Assembly (NCBI GenBank): GCA_030673585.1 | Contig: DAOVIU010000123.1 | Coordinates: 1-5,405 of the forward strand | Source: Pseudomonadota bacterium | GTDB lineage: Bacteria > Desulfobacterota > BSN033 > G020346125 | DNA length: 5,405 bases | Direction of reading: 5' to 3' | Part shown: in pieces, positions 5,328 through 5,405 of the stretch | Position numbering within the stretch: position 1 is the stretch's first letter | Layout of the letters: every line of letters starts with the position of its first letter | Program-made: the position numbers and the translations under genes | The notes under the pieces: generated by a model | What the model saw: the letters and a program-made list of their open reading frames with translations, nothing else | Told to the model about the DNA's origin: nothing | The model's database searches: none

Positions 5328-5405
5328 TCGCCCTGCCATCGGTGATCAGATTCGGACAACGCTATTTTAACATAATTTCATGGACTATCATAACAAATAC
5401 GTAAC

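Overview
The window reads like a mid-GC bacterial chromosome. The mix of families fits a Desulfobacterota-type ('deltaproteobacterial') anaerobe: a DUF4124 envelope protein, a short GGQ release-factor-like protein, a cyclase-family gene, and a free-standing GuaA-like ATP pyrophosphatase. That placement is an inference from gene content. No rRNA, tRNA, CRISPR array, insertion sequence or integrase is visible.

Layout. Positions 1-3464 carry a tightly packed minus-strand run, read from 3464 down to 1. In order it holds: a broken cyclase-family gene (3464-3112); two small two-helix membrane proteins that overlap (3115-2828 and 2838-2563); a 71-residue helical protein (2506-2291); an RF-1/ArfB-like GGQ protein (2240-1866) with no canonical start codon; a secreted DUF4124/coiled-coil protein (1823-1272); a metallo-beta-lactamase-fold hydrolase (1275-379); and the start of a response-regulator receiver protein (296 to beyond position 1), which probably has its own promoter. 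Neighbouring genes overlap by ATGA-type or similar junctions at 3112/3115, 2828/2838 and 1272/1275, so most of the run is probably cotranscribed.

A 226-base divergent intergenic region (3465-3690) holds a strong sigma70-type promoter for a rightward gene, a weaker candidate promoter for the leftward run, and a 7-bp inverted repeat. The rightward gene (3691-4146) is an unrecognised small protein with a winged-helix-like pattern. It converges on a leftward stand-alone ATP pyrophosphatase of the GMP-synthetase type (5286-4321), which has its own extended -10 promoter in the last 120 bases.

The most unusual points are decay and loss of key residues. The cyclase is frameshifted, lacks one metal ligand and appears to have lost its middle. 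The receiver domain has Glu where the phosphorylated Asp belongs. The MBL protein seems to lack one metal-binding His. The GGQ protein has an excellent ribosome binding site followed by TTA instead of a start codon. The GuaA-like enzyme has its PP-loop but altered xanthosine-phosphate-binding segments, so it is probably not a GMP synthetase. No obvious new defence or mobile system is present.
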